This document shows positions 26,428 through 36,502 of a DNA stretch of 64,000 bases, piece by piece (within the stretch, counting starts at the first letter, position 1; each line of letters starts with the position of its first letter). The position numbers and the translations under genes were made by a program. Below the pieces are notes generated by a model. It worked only from the letters and a program-made list of their open reading frames with translations, was not told the origin of the DNA and did not search any database. The DNA comes from Bacillus sp. MM2020_1 (GTDB taxonomy: Bacteria; Bacillota; Bacilli; Bacillales; Cytobacillaceae): positions 62,001-126,000 of the forward strand of contig JAANMP010000007.1 in the NCBI GenBank assembly GCA_011250595.1, in the 5' to 3' direction.

Positions 26428-27750
26428 ATGGTCAATAGATCTAGTTTATTGCTTTTATCTATTATTCTAATTTTTAGTGCTTTCCTGCCTCAAGGAAAAA
26501 GCGTGGCAGCGACCGATTCTATATCCATAAATACAGGTATCGTCAACGGAGATACATTAAACATCAGGCAGGAACCCTTTACATCAAGCCCAGTAATCGG
26601 GAAACTAACTCTTGGCACTAGTGTAATCATATATTCTAAGCAAAATAATTGGTTAGAGGTCGGCTTTGCTAACTTAAGAGGATGGGTTAGTTCTGAGTTT
26701 ATTGACAGCCAATCGTCAGGTGCCAAGCCGGACTCGACTCTAAAGAAGAAAAGCAGCATGACTGGAACGGTTACGGCTAACAGCCTTAGTGTCCGATCGG
26801 GTGCCTCATTAAATACAACCCTGCTTGGTTCAGTTTCTATGGGGCAAAGTTTTACGATTGTAGATGAGCAGAATAATTGGGCAAAAATAGAATACAAGAC
26901 TGGTAGTTTCGGATGGGTAGCCGGATGGTTTCTTGAAAAAAAAATAGTGAAGTCCCAAGTTGGACAAGCTGAGAAGGAAAGTATGATTACAATCATCCAT
27001 ACGGGGACAAATATCCGAAAAGGACCAAACGTTCAATCGGCAGTCGTCGAGCGTGCAAATAAAGGCGGTAAATTTCACGTTAATACTGTAATCAATGACT
27101 GGTATGAGATAAAACTAAACAATGGAAAATTAGGTTATGTGGCTGGCTGGCTTGTTTCTATTAACGGAACAAACCCACAGATTAAGAGGCCGGGTGCCGA
27201 AGAATATCTTAAAAATAAAACGATTGTTCTCGATCCGGGGCATGGCGGCGAGGACAAGGGGGCTACGGGTGTTAGCGGAACATTCGAAAAAGAACTAACA
27301 CTTAGGACAAGCCAGCTCCTGTTTGATAAATTAAAAGTGGCTGGAGCCAAGGTCAACGTAACGAGAAAAAATGATTCCTACTTGCAGCTTACCGCCCGAG
27401 TGAACATGGCACGTAATAACAATGCGGATGCTTTTATCAGCCTTCATTACGATAGCAATTTGGACCGCAGTGTTCGCGGGATGACAGGGTTTTACTATCA
27501 TCCCTATCAAAAAGCGCTCGCTGAGTCTATTTTTGCATCCACAATTGGTCAAACGAAATTGAAGAGCCGTGGGGTACGTTTTGGAGATTTCCATGTGATT
27601 CGTGAAAATAGTCAAAAAGCCGTTCTTATCGAGCTTGGCTATTTAAGCAACCCGGAAGAAGAAATGACGATAAAGTCGAGTGGATTCCAAGAAAATGCAG
27701 CTTCGGGTATGTACGATGGACTCGCTCGATACTTTAAAGAAAACAACTAA
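26428..27750 (+). CDS. yrvJ: N-acetylmuramoyl-L-alanine amidase with three SH3b domains (YrvJ-like)
   Basis: 440-aa secreted cell-wall hydrolase. A signal peptide covers about residues 1-28 (hydrophobic core then S-V-A-A). Three bacterial SH3 domains follow, each with an N-I-R-x-E/G-P or S-V-R-S-G motif and a G-W-V end (about residues 35-95, 112-172, 185-245). The C-terminal Amidase_3 domain has zinc-ligand regions L-D-P-G-H-G-G, the F-E-K-E-L-T segment, S-L-H-Y-D-S and V-L-I-E-L-G-Y-L-S-N. It cleaves the amide between MurNAc and L-Ala. AAAGGAGGGTG precedes the ATG. Divergent from the hisS side, convergent with dtd. Confidence 0.94.
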   Translation: MVNRSSLLLLSIILIFSAFLPQGKSVAATDSISINTGIVNGDTLNIRQEPFTSSPVIGKLTLGTSVIIYSKQNNWLEVGFANLRGWVSSEFIDSQSSGAKPDSTLKKKSSMTGTVTANSLSVRSGASLNTTLLGSVSMGQSFTIVDEQNNWAKIEYKTGSFGWVAGWFLEKKIVKSQVGQAEKESMITIIHTGTNIRKGPNVQSAVVERANKGGKFHVNTVINDWYEIKLNNGKLGYVAGWLVSINGTNPQIKRPGAEEYLKNKTIVLDPGHGGEDKGATGVSGTFEKELTLRTSQLLFDKLKVAGAKVNVTRKNDSYLQLTARVNMARNNNADAFISLHYDSNLDRSVRGMTGFYYHPYQKALAESIFASTIGQTKLKSRGVRFGDFHVIRENSQKAVLIELGYLSNPEEEMTIKSSGFQENAASGMYDGLARYFKENN

Positions 27751-27756
27751 AAAGCA

Positions 27757-27800
27757 TAAAAAAGGCTTAGCACTTAAACTAAAGTGCCAAGCCTTTTTTA
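27757..27800. terminator. Bidirectional terminator between amidase gene and dtd
   Basis: AAAAGGCTTAGCACTT pairs with AAGTGCCAAGCCTTTT around a five-base loop, with A/T runs on both sides serving both convergent genes. Confidence 0.88.
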
Positions 27801-28241
27801 TGCTTTACTATCTACAATCAATGTCACGGGACCATCATTAATGAGTTCAACATCCATCATCGCACCGAAGATGCCGGTTTCTACACGGATGCCTTTTTCC
27901 CGCAGCAAGCTGTTAAAAAAATCATAAAGCAGAACAGCTTGGTTTGGTCGAGCGGCATCCATGAAGTTTGGCCTCCTGCCCTTGCGGCAATCCCCATAAA
28001 GGGTAAATTGCGAAACTGACAGAATTTCACCGCCAACATCTAATAATGACAGGTTCATCTTTTCATTCTCATCTTCAAAAATACGGAGGTTAGCAATTTT
28101 ATCGGCTAAGTAGACGGCATCCTCTTCCTTGTCAGCATGGGTAACACCAACAAGTAAAACGAACCCCTTTGATATTTGACCGGTTACTTCCCCGCCAACG
28201 GTCACGCTAGCAGCTTTACTTCGTTGAACAACTACACGCAT
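27798..28241 (-). CDS. dtd: D-aminoacyl-tRNA deacylase
   Basis: 147-aa DTD enzyme (YrvI) that hydrolyses D-amino acids, and glycine, from mischarged tRNA. The two family signatures are present: [10 protein letters not shown] in the middle and the Gly-cisPro region N-D-G-P-V-T-L near the C-terminus, which forms the chiral filter. Length is typical. It follows relA by 13 bases and is probably cotranscribed with it, as in many Firmicutes. Confidence 0.97.
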   Translation of the reverse strand: MRVVVQRSKAASVTVGGEVTGQISKGFVLLVGVTHADKEEDAVYLADKIANLRIFEDENEKMNLSLLDVGGEILSVSQFTLYGDCRKGRRPNFMDAARPNQAVLLYDFFNSLLREKGIRVETGIFGAMMDVELINDGPVTLIVDSKA

Positions 28242-28254
28242 TTTTTGAAACTCC

Positions 28255-30453
28255 TTAATTCATCATTCGACGTACTGAATAGATATCCGGGATCTGTTTA
28301 ATCCGTTCAACCACCTTTTGCAAGTGGGCTACATTGTGAATGGCTATCGACATGTTAATCGTTGCCATTTTATTTCGATCCGTTTTACCGGAAACGGCAG
28401 AAATATTTGTTTTCGTTTCATTTACCGCTTGAAGCACCTCATTCAGAACCCCACGACGGTCATATCCACTAATTTCAATATCGACATTATATTCTTTCCG
28501 GTCATTTAAAGAAGATTCCCATTCAACGGGGATCAACCTTTGCTGCGCATCATTCGAGTCGATATTCGTACAGTCCGAACGATGAACAGATACCCCGCGG
28601 CCCTTAGTAATAAAACCAACAATCTCATCACCCGGAACTGGATTGCAGCATCTTGATAACCGAATCAGTAAATTATCAATACCTGAAACTCGAACACCTG
28701 ATTCACGTCTTTTTGTAGATGGAAAGGTTTTGAGATCCGTTATGGCATTCGAAATATTCGAGCTTTGTTCTTGATCTCTCTTTTTACGCCATTTTTCGGT
28801 CAAACGGTTGGCAACCTGCAAGGCCGTAACACCATTATAACCAACCGCTGCATACATATCTTCTTCACTGGAAAAATTAAACTTTTCGGCAACCTTTTTC
28901 AAATTCTCTGAGGTCAATATTTCTTTAATATCGAACTCCATACTACGAATTTCTTTTTCAACCATCTCTTTGCCCTTATCGACATTTTCATCACGGCGCT
29001 GCTTCTTAAAGAAGGCCCTGATTTTGTTTTTCGCTTGGGATGTTTGCGCTAGCTTCAACCAGTCCTGACTTGGACCGTATGAATGTTTCGATGTAAGGAT
29101 TTCAATGATATCACCAGTTTTAAGCCGATAGTCTAGCGTCACCATTTTGCCATTCACTTTTGCACCTATCGTCTTATTGCCAATTTCAGAATGGATTCGA
29201 TAAGCAAAATCAATAGGAACAGAACCAGACGGCAATTCAATGACATCACCTTTTGGGGTAAATATAAAAACCATATCGGAAAATAAGTCGATCTTTAATG
29301 ACTCCATAAATTCTTCCGCATTGGCGGTATCATTTTGGAACTCAAGAATTTCCCTGAACCAGGTCAGTTTTTGTTCGAAAGAAGTGCTTTCATTCAGTGC
29401 TTCTTTGCCTTCTTTATATGCCCAGTGTGCAGCAACCCCGAATTCTGCGATTCGATGCATCTCATAGGTTCTAATTTGAACCTCAAGCGGGTCCCCTTTT
29501 GGACCGATGACGGTTGTATGCAAGGATTGATACATATTAGGCTTCGGCATCGCGATATAATCCTTGAAACGGCCCGGCATAGGCTTCCAGCAAGTGTGAA
29601 TAATTCCTAGGACTGCATAGCAATCCTTAATGCTGTTTACGACAATTCGTACAGCTAATAAATCATATATTTCACTAAACTGCTTGTTTTGCAAAGCCAT
29701 TTTTCGGTAAATGCTATAAATATGCTTCGGACGTCCGGAAAGTTCCGCTTTAATGGACACTTCACCCATTCGGTGCTTTACTTCTTCAATGACATCCACT
29801 AAATATTGCTCGCGTTCGGCACGCTTCTTTTTCATTAAATTAACAATCCGGTAATATTGCTGCGGATTTAAATATCTTAAAGCTGTATCTTCCAATTCCC
29901 ATTTAATCTTCGAAATACCAAGACGATGTGCCAAAGGTGCGAAAATTTCAAGTGTTTCATTTGAAATCCGACGCTGCTTTTCTAAAGGAAGATGTTTAAG
30001 TGTCCGCATATTATGCAAACGGTCGGCAAGCTTAATAAGAATGACCCGGATATCCTGAGCCATTGCCACAAACATTTTCCGGTGGTTTTCTGCTTGCTGT
30101 TCCTCGTGAGATTTATATTTAATTTTCCCTAATTTTGTTACGCCGTCGACAAGCATCGCCACTTCGTCATTAAAAGAGGACTCGATATCTTTTAAAGATA
30201 TACTCGTATCTTCAACGACGTCATGAAGAAAACCTGCTGCAACCGTGGCAGGATCCATCTCCAAATCAGCCAGGATTCCGGCCACCTGGATTGGATGAAT
30301 AATGTACGGTTCGCCCGATTTTCGATATTGTTCACGATGAGCATTTTTTGCAAATTCGTATGCTTTTTTCACTAATTCTACATGCTCATCATTTAAATAA
30401 TTACGAGTCTTGTCGATGACTTGGTCGGCTGTTAACACTTGATCATTCGCCAT
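28255..30453 (-). CDS. relA: Bifunctional (p)ppGpp synthetase/hydrolase Rel
   Basis: 732-aa long RSH protein. Order: HD hydrolase domain ([11 protein letters not shown], near residue 78), synthetase domain (Y-D-L-L-A-V-R-I and the Y-Q-S-L-H-T motif), TGS ([11 protein letters not shown]), helical and zinc-finger region with [11 protein letters not shown], and a C-terminal ACT domain. The intact HD motif indicates both making and breaking of (p)ppGpp. Lies between apt and dtd, the conserved order in Firmicutes. Confidence 0.97.
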   Translation of the reverse strand: MANDQVLTADQVIDKTRNYLNDEHVELVKKAYEFAKNAHREQYRKSGEPYIIHPIQVAGILADLEMDPATVAAGFLHDVVEDTSISLKDIESSFNDEVAMLVDGVTKLGKIKYKSHEEQQAENHRKMFVAMAQDIRVILIKLADRLHNMRTLKHLPLEKQRRISNETLEIFAPLAHRLGISKIKWELEDTALRYLNPQQYYRIVNLMKKKRAEREQYLVDVIEEVKHRMGEVSIKAELSGRPKHIYSIYRKMALQNKQFSEIYDLLAVRIVVNSIKDCYAVLGIIHTCWKPMPGRFKDYIAMPKPNMYQSLHTTVIGPKGDPLEVQIRTYEMHRIAEFGVAAHWAYKEGKEALNESTSFEQKLTWFREILEFQNDTANAEEFMESLKIDLFSDMVFIFTPKGDVIELPSGSVPIDFAYRIHSEIGNKTIGAKVNGKMVTLDYRLKTGDIIEILTSKHSYGPSQDWLKLAQTSQAKNKIRAFFKKQRRDENVDKGKEMVEKEIRSMEFDIKEILTSENLKKVAEKFNFSSEEDMYAAVGYNGVTALQVANRLTEKWRKKRDQEQSSNISNAITDLKTFPSTKRRESGVRVSGIDNLLIRLSRCCNPVPGDEIVGFITKGRGVSVHRSDCTNIDSNDAQQRLIPVEWESSLNDRKEYNVDIEISGYDRRGVLNEVLQAVNETKTNISAVSGKTDRNKMATINMSIAIHNVAHLQKVVERIKQIPDIYSVRRMMN

Positions 30454-30588
30454 GAAATCACCTTTATTTTCGTCTCATTTTATTTATATAAATGTCATTC
30501 GTTAAAAATTGTTCCTTAATAGGAAGGATTGTTACTATTATCGAAAAAAATAGCCAAGATGTAAAGAGATTGAGATGTTTTTTTATTA

Positions 30589-30626
30589 TATAAAGAGAGC
30601 ACTCGGCTCTCGAGTGCCCTCTTAAA
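30589..30626 (-). terminator. Terminator after apt
   Basis: GAGGGCACTCG pairs with CGAGTGCTCTC around a five-base loop; the T-tract is short (TTTATATAAT), so termination may be partial and relA read-through is possible. Confidence 0.6.
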
Positions 30627-30630
30627 TGGT

Positions 30631-31143
30631 TTAATAATGCATTAATGTTAAAACATCATAACCATCAAGCTTTTTTCTACCCTCTAAATAACTTAACTCA
30701 ACTAAGAATGCAATCCCGGCAACAACTCCGCCAAGCTGCTCCACTAATTGAATCGTCGCATCAATGGTTCCCCCGGTAGCTAACAAGTCATCCGTAATTA
30801 GAACTCGCTGCCCTGGGTGAATCGCATCCTTATGGATGGTTAATACATCTTTTCCATATTCAAGTCCATAACCAACTTTAATGGTTTCCCTTGGAAGCTT
30901 CCCTTCTTTACGAACGGGAGCAAAACCTATACCTAAGGCATAGGCGACAGGACAGCCGATAATGAATCCACGGGCTTCCGGTCCAACGATAAGATCAATC
31001 TGTCTCTCTTTGGCGTAAGCTACGATTTGATCTGTAGCATATTTATATGCTTCACCATTATTCATTAATGGGGTAATATCCTTAAATTTAATTCCTTCTT
31101 TTGGCCAGTCTGGCACGATTGTAATATAATCCTTTAAATCCAT
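30631..31143 (-). CDS. apt: Adenine phosphoribosyltransferase
   Basis: 170-aa type I phosphoribosyltransferase converting adenine and PRPP to AMP. The PRPP-binding motif [13 protein letters not shown] is intact, and an E-A-R-G-F-I-I-G purine-site region precedes it. Length is normal. The start overlaps the end of recJ by ten bases, suggesting translational coupling in a recJ-apt-(relA) unit as in B. subtilis. Confidence 0.97.
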   Translation of the reverse strand: MDLKDYITIVPDWPKEGIKFKDITPLMNNGEAYKYATDQIVAYAKERQIDLIVGPEARGFIIGCPVAYALGIGFAPVRKEGKLPRETIKVGYGLEYGKDVLTIHKDAIHPGQRVLITDDLLATGGTIDATIQLVEQLGGVVAGIAFLVELSYLEGRKKLDGYDVLTLMHY

Positions 31144-33497
31144 TCTGAAATTGCCTCCTCATTTTCAACCGACTCTTGAATTACTAGATCGAACCAGCTC
31201 TTTAATTCCTGAAAGGACGAAAACAATAATTCCCTTTCAAGTTCGTATTGCGCTTGTTTTATTTGATAGGTTCGAGAGTCCGTTAAGTCACGCTTTTGCG
31301 CTCCGGTGTTCAAAGTTATAAAGCCATTGTTTATTGTAACAAAATCCAGGTCAGAAAACACCTTAGACATAAAGTTTATCGTTTCTTGCGACCAGCCTCG
31401 CTGCTTCGCCAGGTCGTCTCCATGACGTTTTAGATCCATCGGCCCTTTTTTTAACAGAAAAGCATAAAACCATTTGAAATGGTCACGGGTCGGAATGGTA
31501 CTAAAGAAATCACTGGATTCTTTATAAAAATAAGCATAAATTCTTGCTGGCTGTGTCCCGTTTAACAAAACCTCGAGGATTTCTTTAGATGATGGAAAGT
31601 CAACCAGAACAATATTTGCCTTGTTCCCTTTGAAAGCCTTTGCCGCTTCCATATCTTTTATTAAAATAGTATCAGCCATCAGATTCGGGTTTATTTTTTC
31701 AAGATGTTCTTGATTAAAAATGATAAATTTCCTGTCTTCAACTGGTACAGCATTTGAAAGGCTGTTGATCCGCTTCTGTCCGCGATAGTCAAATAATTGC
31801 CAAGACTCTACTGCAATATCGTGGATAAAAATTTGCGGTTTACGTATATTGTTCCATTCGTTAACAGATAATTCTCCAATTAACGAAATTTTTGATGCTG
31901 GTGAGATATGATCCACTAAGTGTCCTAAACCAAAGCCTACCCCATCAAGGTTTGCACCCTTCTCATTCACTAATACCTTTAAATGGTTTTGCTCACTGCC
32001 AATTTTTCTAATACTCGTAATATCCACATGGTTTATTAAAACTTTTGGCTTGGGGTTATCTACACCAAAAGGAGCAAGAAGACTCATTTCATCTAATGAT
32101 GAAAGATTTACATTTTGTAGTTGGATTTCCTCATCAAGATACGTTACGGGAATTAAATCCTTAGCAGTAAGTTGTTGTTCTGCCAGTGCATTTAACCTTG
32201 AGCGGAGTTCCGTAACATTCTCTAAGTTTAAGGTCATCCCAGCTGCCATTGGGTGACCTCCAAAATGCGGCAAAATATCACGGCAGGTTGATAAATTCTT
32301 AAATAAATCAAATCCGGCAATACTGCGGGCCGAACCCTTTGCCACTCCCTTTTCTGGGTCAAAATTCAAGACGATTGTGGGCCGGTAATACTTTTCAACC
32401 AGCCTTGAGGCAACAATTCCAATAACCCCGGCGTTCCAGCCTTCCTTGCCGATGACTAAAACTTTGTTAGAATCGATTGGGAAATTCTTTTCAACCTCTT
32501 CCATCGCCTCAGCCGTAATCGTATTAACAATCGACTGTCTTGACTTATTGAGGGCATCCATTTCCGCTGCAAGGCTTTCAGCTTCGAGTGGATCATCCGT
32601 TAAGATAAGCTGAACTGCTAAGTCAGCGTCTTCTAACCGACCGACGGCATTAATCCTTGGCGCAAGGGTAAAGCCAATCGTTTCTTCATTTATCGACATG
32701 GGGTCAACCCCTGCCAGTTTTAAAATGGCTTTAAGCCCTATATTCTTTGTTGTTTTTAGCCTTTCAAGTCCTTTTTTGGCAATCAGGCGATTTTCATCTG
32801 TTAGTGAGACTAAATCCGCAATGGTCCCAATCACAGCAATTTCTAACAAATGCTCTGGAACCTCTCCGTAGAGGGCCTGGGCAAGTTTAAAGGCTACACC
32901 CACACCTGCTAATTCACGAAACGGGTAAATACTGTCAGGAAGCTTGGGATGAATGATCGCAAGCGCTTCTGGCAAGATTGGACCTGGTTCATGGTGATCA
33001 GTAATGATTAGATCTATTCCAAGCTCTTTGGCAATGGCTGCTTCATGGACAGCTGATATTCCAGTATCCACCGTAATAATTAAATTTATTCCATTATCCG
33101 CTGCATTCCGAAATGCAGCTTCATTCGGACCATATCCTTCGGTAAAACGATTAGGGATGTAAAATTGGACATTGGCACCAAGATCACGAAGCGTAATCAT
33201 TAATACGGAAGTGCTGCTCACTCCATCAGCATCGTAATCGCCGAAAATGAGAATCGGCTCTTGGTTTTCGATGGCTTCACGAATTCTCGTAACTGCAATA
33301 TCCATTCCTTTTAAAAGAAAGGGATCGTGGAATTCTTCTTTTCCAAATAAAAAATACCGTGCAGACTCAACGGTACTAATGCCACGGTTAACTAGCAGTG
33401 AAGCTACAAGAGGTGTAATTTTTAATTCAGTTTCCAGCATTTTGATAAGTTGCTCATCGGATTTACGAACAATCCATCTTGTTTTCGAACTTAACAT
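31134..33497 (-). CDS. recJ: Single-stranded-DNA-specific exonuclease RecJ
   Basis: 787-aa DHH-family 5'-3' exonuclease. The first motif [10 protein letters not shown] is near residue 90 and the DHH motif I-I-T-D-H-H-E-P-G around 160; the DHHA1 domain carries [11 protein letters not shown] long C-terminal extension, usual for Bacillus RecJ, follows. The ATG at 33495-33497 gives M-L-S-S-K-T-R-W, the family start, with GAGGGG upstream; a GTG four codons earlier is also in frame. Confidence 0.96.
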   Translation of the reverse strand: MLSSKTRWIVRKSDEQLIKMLETELKITPLVASLLVNRGISTVESARYFLFGKEEFHDPFLLKGMDIAVTRIREAIENQEPILIFGDYDADGVSSTSVLMITLRDLGANVQFYIPNRFTEGYGPNEAAFRNAADNGINLIITVDTGISAVHEAAIAKELGIDLIITDHHEPGPILPEALAIIHPKLPDSIYPFRELAGVGVAFKLAQALYGEVPEHLLEIAVIGTIADLVSLTDENRLIAKKGLERLKTTKNIGLKAILKLAGVDPMSINEETIGFTLAPRINAVGRLEDADLAVQLILTDDPLEAESLAAEMDALNKSRQSIVNTITAEAMEEVEKNFPIDSNKVLVIGKEGWNAGVIGIVASRLVEKYYRPTIVLNFDPEKGVAKGSARSIAGFDLFKNLSTCRDILPHFGGHPMAAGMTLNLENVTELRSRLNALAEQQLTAKDLIPVTYLDEEIQLQNVNLSSLDEMSLLAPFGVDNPKPKVLINHVDITSIRKIGSEQNHLKVLVNEKGANLDGVGFGLGHLVDHISPASKISLIGELSVNEWNNIRKPQIFIHDIAVESWQLFDYRGQKRINSLSNAVPVEDRKFIIFNQEHLEKINPNLMADTILIKDMEAAKAFKGNKANIVLVDFPSSKEILEVLLNGTQPARIYAYFYKESSDFFSTIPTRDHFKWFYAFLLKKGPMDLKRHGDDLAKQRGWSQETINFMSKVFSDLDFVTINNGFITLNTGAQKRDLTDSRTYQIKQAQYELERELLFSSFQELKSWFDLVIQESVENEEAISEWI

Positions 33498-33556
33498 GTG
33501 TATGTTCACCCCTCAGACCTTCTTATTATACAGGAGTGTGAATCAGCTTTCAATCA

Positions 33557-33618
33557 AAAGAAAAGCGGAGGCGCCCGGTTAGCGACGTCCACTAGTCGCT
33601 GGGCGCCGGAGCTAGACA
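33557..33618 (-). repeat. Short copy of TAGCTCCAGC-type repeat
   Basis: About 62 bases between the recJ start and the secDF terminator, running AAAAGCGGAGGCGCC to GGCGCCGGAGCTAGAC, inverted relative to the copies at 25595 and 62395. It contains CACTAGTCGC, matching AACTAGTGGAC of the other copies. Confidence 0.8.
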
Positions 33619-33621
33619 GAA

Positions 33622-33650
33622 GAAAAACCGCAGGATTTCTGCGGTTTTCC
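33622..33650 (-). terminator. Terminator after secDF
   Basis: AAAACCGCAG pairs with CTGCGGTTTT around ATTT, nine bases past the secDF stop, with T-rich flank. Confidence 0.82.
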
Positions 33651-33658
33651 AACTTAAC

Positions 33659-35923
33659 TTACACTTGTGGCTGATCAGAGTACTTCCTTTTCTCTTTTAC
33701 CGTTTTAATAACGCCTTTCTTCTTTAGCTCTTTACATTTCAAGACATACCATAAAGAACCTGCTATAAAGACGGAGGAATAAACACCGACAATTAATCCA
33801 ACGAATAAGGCAATGGAGAAATTCCGAATCGACGGGCTTCCAAAAATCATTAAGCAAACTACCGTAATAAGTACTGTTAAAACGGTGTTAAATGACCGAG
33901 TTAATGTTTGACGAATACTTATATTTACCACATCAGCAATATCCTGAACTGTTTTAAGCCGTTTTTTCTTTTGCATATTCTCACGAACCCTATCGAAGGT
34001 AACAATCGTATCATGGTTGGAGTAACCAATAATCGTCAAAATCGCCGCGATAAAGTTTAAATCTACTTCGAGTCTTGTAATACTGAAAATAGCAATCATG
34101 AAAAAGGCATCATGAAGGATTGCAGCAATCGCTGCGATTGCCATATATGCTTCAAATCGAATGGAAACGTAGAGAATGATACCAATTGATGCAAACAAGA
34201 CAGCAAAAAAGGCATTTTTCGCTAACTCTTTTCCAATCGTCGGAGAAACTGTGCTGACATTCGGCTCATAGCCAAATTGCTTTTTAAAATCTGCTTTTAA
34301 AGTAGAAATTTCATTTTTCGACAGTACCCCAATCATTCGGACTGCCCCAATTTGCTTTTTATCACCGGAAATGACGACATCATCCGGAGTTAAATGAAGT
34401 TTGGTAAAAGCATTTTCAACCTGGGTAGTGGTTAAAGGTGTATTAGATTGAACCTCTACACGAGTTCCACTAGAAAAATCAATTCCTAAATTCATACGGA
34501 AAATAGCGATAATGATAACACCCGCAACAAGAAGAACTCCCGATAGGATGAATATTTTATTCCTTAGTTTCACAAAATCAATTTTATCAAATCGAGTTGG
34601 TAGATCCATTGTATCTACATTATCGTTAATGGAGTTAATTTGGGACTTGCGGACAGCAAACCAGCCGGGTTTTTTATTAAGTAAACCACTGTGGACCCAT
34701 AACCCAAGTAATAGCCTTGCACCATAAACATTCGTAAGAAAGCTCATAAGAACACTCACGATTAACATAGTCGCAAACCCTTTAACAGAGCTAGTCCCGT
34801 AGAAGAATAACACGCATGCTGTTAAGATTGTCGTTAAGTTTGCGTCAAGTATGGCAGTAAAAGCATGCTGTTCACCAGCTTGGAACGCTGATTTAACGGT
34901 TCTGCCAACCTTTAGTTCTTCTCTAATCCGTTCATAAGTAATTATATTGGCGTCAACTGCCATACCGATTCCGAGAATAATTGCGGCAATTCCCGGTAAG
35001 GTTAGAACCCCATTCATCCAATCGAAAATTAATAAGACCAGATAAATATAAATGGATAATGTAACGGTAGCAATGAGACCTGGGAAACGATAATAGAAAA
35101 TCATAAATAAATAAATAAGGATGACACCAATGATTCCTGCGAAAACCGTATCATGTAATGCTTGTTCCCCGAACTTAGCTCCGACCGAAGTAGAATACAC
35201 TTCTTTTAACTTAACCGGTAATGAACCAGCATTAAGGAGCGAAGACAAGGTTTGAGCTTCTTTAGCAGTGAAACTTCCAACAATTGATACTGTATTTTGA
35301 TTAAATATTTGTTTTACAGTTGGCGCTGATAAAAATTTAGGGTTTGCTTTTGTTACTTCCTCTTTAAAAGAGTCTTTTCCTTCTTCAAAATCAAGCCAAA
35401 TAACAAGAACATTATTTGGTGCCATATTCATAATTTGTTCGGACACCTTACGGAATTTATCCGCACTCTTTAATGTAAGGGAAACACTTGGGGCTCCATT
35501 TTCATCAAAGGTTTGTTTAGCACCGCCTTGTTTTAAGTCAGAACCATCCATCATCAATTTGTCGTTGGCATCTCGGAAAGTTAGATTTGCCTGTGTAGAG
35601 AGAATCTCGCGAGCTTTATTCTGGTCAGTAACCCCGGCAAGCTGAACGCGAACTCGGTTCTTTCCTTCAATTTGAATACTCGGCTCACTTACACCAAGGA
35701 CATTTATACGCTTATCAAGTGCCTCAGCTGTGCTTGCCAGTACCTCTTTGTCAATTTTTTGACCTTTCTTAGCTTCTTTAACATCGTACAAGACCTCAAA
35801 TCCACCTTGCAGATCTAGGCCGAGCTTCATATTGTTCAAGATGTTCTTTGTTGTTGCTCCCATTGTACTTCCGATAATTAGGACGACAAGAAAGAAAGCA
35901 ACGATTCTACTGCGCTTTACCAT
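33659..35923 (-). CDS. secDF: Fused protein translocase subunit SecDF
   Basis: 754-aa natural SecD-SecF fusion as in B. subtilis. The SecD half has TM1, the large extracytoplasmic P1 region (L-G-L-D-L-Q-G-G-F-E-V-L-Y near residue 33) and five C-terminal TM segments. The SecF half starts near residue 440 and repeats the layout (L-G-I-D-F-S-S-G-T-R-V, then T-I-I-G-Y-S-N-H-D-T-I-V-T-F-D-R). It uses the proton gradient to pull exported proteins across the membrane. Single-gene unit with its own terminator. Confidence 0.97.
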   Translation of the reverse strand: MVKRSRIVAFFLVVLIIGSTMGATTKNILNNMKLGLDLQGGFEVLYDVKEAKKGQKIDKEVLASTAEALDKRINVLGVSEPSIQIEGKNRVRVQLAGVTDQNKAREILSTQANLTFRDANDKLMMDGSDLKQGGAKQTFDENGAPSVSLTLKSADKFRKVSEQIMNMAPNNVLVIWLDFEEGKDSFKEEVTKANPKFLSAPTVKQIFNQNTVSIVGSFTAKEAQTLSSLLNAGSLPVKLKEVYSTSVGAKFGEQALHDTVFAGIIGVILIYLFMIFYYRFPGLIATVTLSIYIYLVLLIFDWMNGVLTLPGIAAIILGIGMAVDANIITYERIREELKVGRTVKSAFQAGEQHAFTAILDANLTTILTACVLFFYGTSSVKGFATMLIVSVLMSFLTNVYGARLLLGLWVHSGLLNKKPGWFAVRKSQINSINDNVDTMDLPTRFDKIDFVKLRNKIFILSGVLLVAGVIIIAIFRMNLGIDFSSGTRVEVQSNTPLTTTQVENAFTKLHLTPDDVVISGDKKQIGAVRMIGVLSKNEISTLKADFKKQFGYEPNVSTVSPTIGKELAKNAFFAVLFASIGIILYVSIRFEAYMAIAAIAAILHDAFFMIAIFSITRLEVDLNFIAAILTIIGYSNHDTIVTFDRVRENMQKKKRLKTVQDIADVVNISIRQTLTRSFNTVLTVLITVVCLMIFGSPSIRNFSIALFVGLIVGVYSSVFIAGSLWYVLKCKELKKKGVIKTVKEKRKYSDQPQV

Positions 35924-35992
35924 TATGTATTGCTCCTCCTTAGTGCATGTGCCTTAGCACTGTTACGTATAATCCTTATTTAAAAATAACAA

Positions 35993-36034
35993 AAAAGTCA
36001 CTTCCTTCATTATGAAAGAAGTTGGAATGACTGT
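35993..36034 (-). terminator. Terminator after comN
   Basis: AGTCA-TTCC-CTTC pairs with GAAGGAAGTGACT around a TTTCATAATGAA hairpin tip, followed by TTTTTTG on the minus strand. Confidence 0.7.
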
Positions 36035-36068
36035 CAATTTACAATAATATGAATAAAAACTGCCTTTT

Positions 36069-36365
36069 TTATTTTAATAGCTCTTTTAATTCATCTTCAT
36101 CATTGAATGAGAATTCAGTCGATTTATATTCCTCAATCGTTGCAAAACTAATATAATCACTTGCCTTTACAGACAGTATTTCTTGGATAATTTCGTACAG
36201 TTTCATTTCATCCTTTAACTTTTTCCACTTTTTCTTTATTAAAAAATCCCAAAGCTCCTTCTCCGTTACTGAATCAATCCCTAGCAACTGAAACTCCGCA
36301 AGTTTACTTTCTAATGCTGGTTGAACCTGGGTGCGGAAATGCTCGAATCTATGACTATTATCCAT
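36069..36365 (-). CDS. comN: Post-transcriptional competence regulator ComN family (YrzD)
   Basis: 98-aa cytoplasmic protein rich in charged residues. It matches the YrzD/ComN family, which in B. subtilis promotes ComE protein accumulation through its mRNA and associates with DivIVA at the division site and poles. The core K-E-L-W-D-F-L-I-K-K-K-W-K is visible. A GGAGGC site precedes the ATG. Divergent from spoVB and upstream of secDF, the B. subtilis order. Confidence 0.9.
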   Translation of the reverse strand: MDNSHRFEHFRTQVQPALESKLAEFQLLGIDSVTEKELWDFLIKKKWKKLKDEMKLYEIIQEILSVKASDYISFATIEEYKSTEFSFNDEDELKELLK

Positions 36366-36427
36366 TATGACTGCCTCCTTGGGACTCTCCCAATTTAATT
36401 GATCCTTGCAAAAAGCTTTTACTACTT

Positions 36428-36458
36428 GTCATGCTTTGTCCACCCTTAGGCATATAGT
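36428..36458 (+). promoter_or_regulatory. Sigma-E-type promoter of spoVB
   Basis: GTCATGCT (36428-36435) and CATATAGT (36451-36458) with a 15-base spacer, each close to the mother-cell sigma-E consensus (about 6/8 and 7/8). It is about 45 bases before the spoVB ATG. spoVB is sigma-E dependent in B. subtilis. Confidence 0.7.
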
Positions 36459-36502
36459 TAATTGTATATGAATTCTTCTTATTTGAGAAGGTGGGAACCT
36501 AA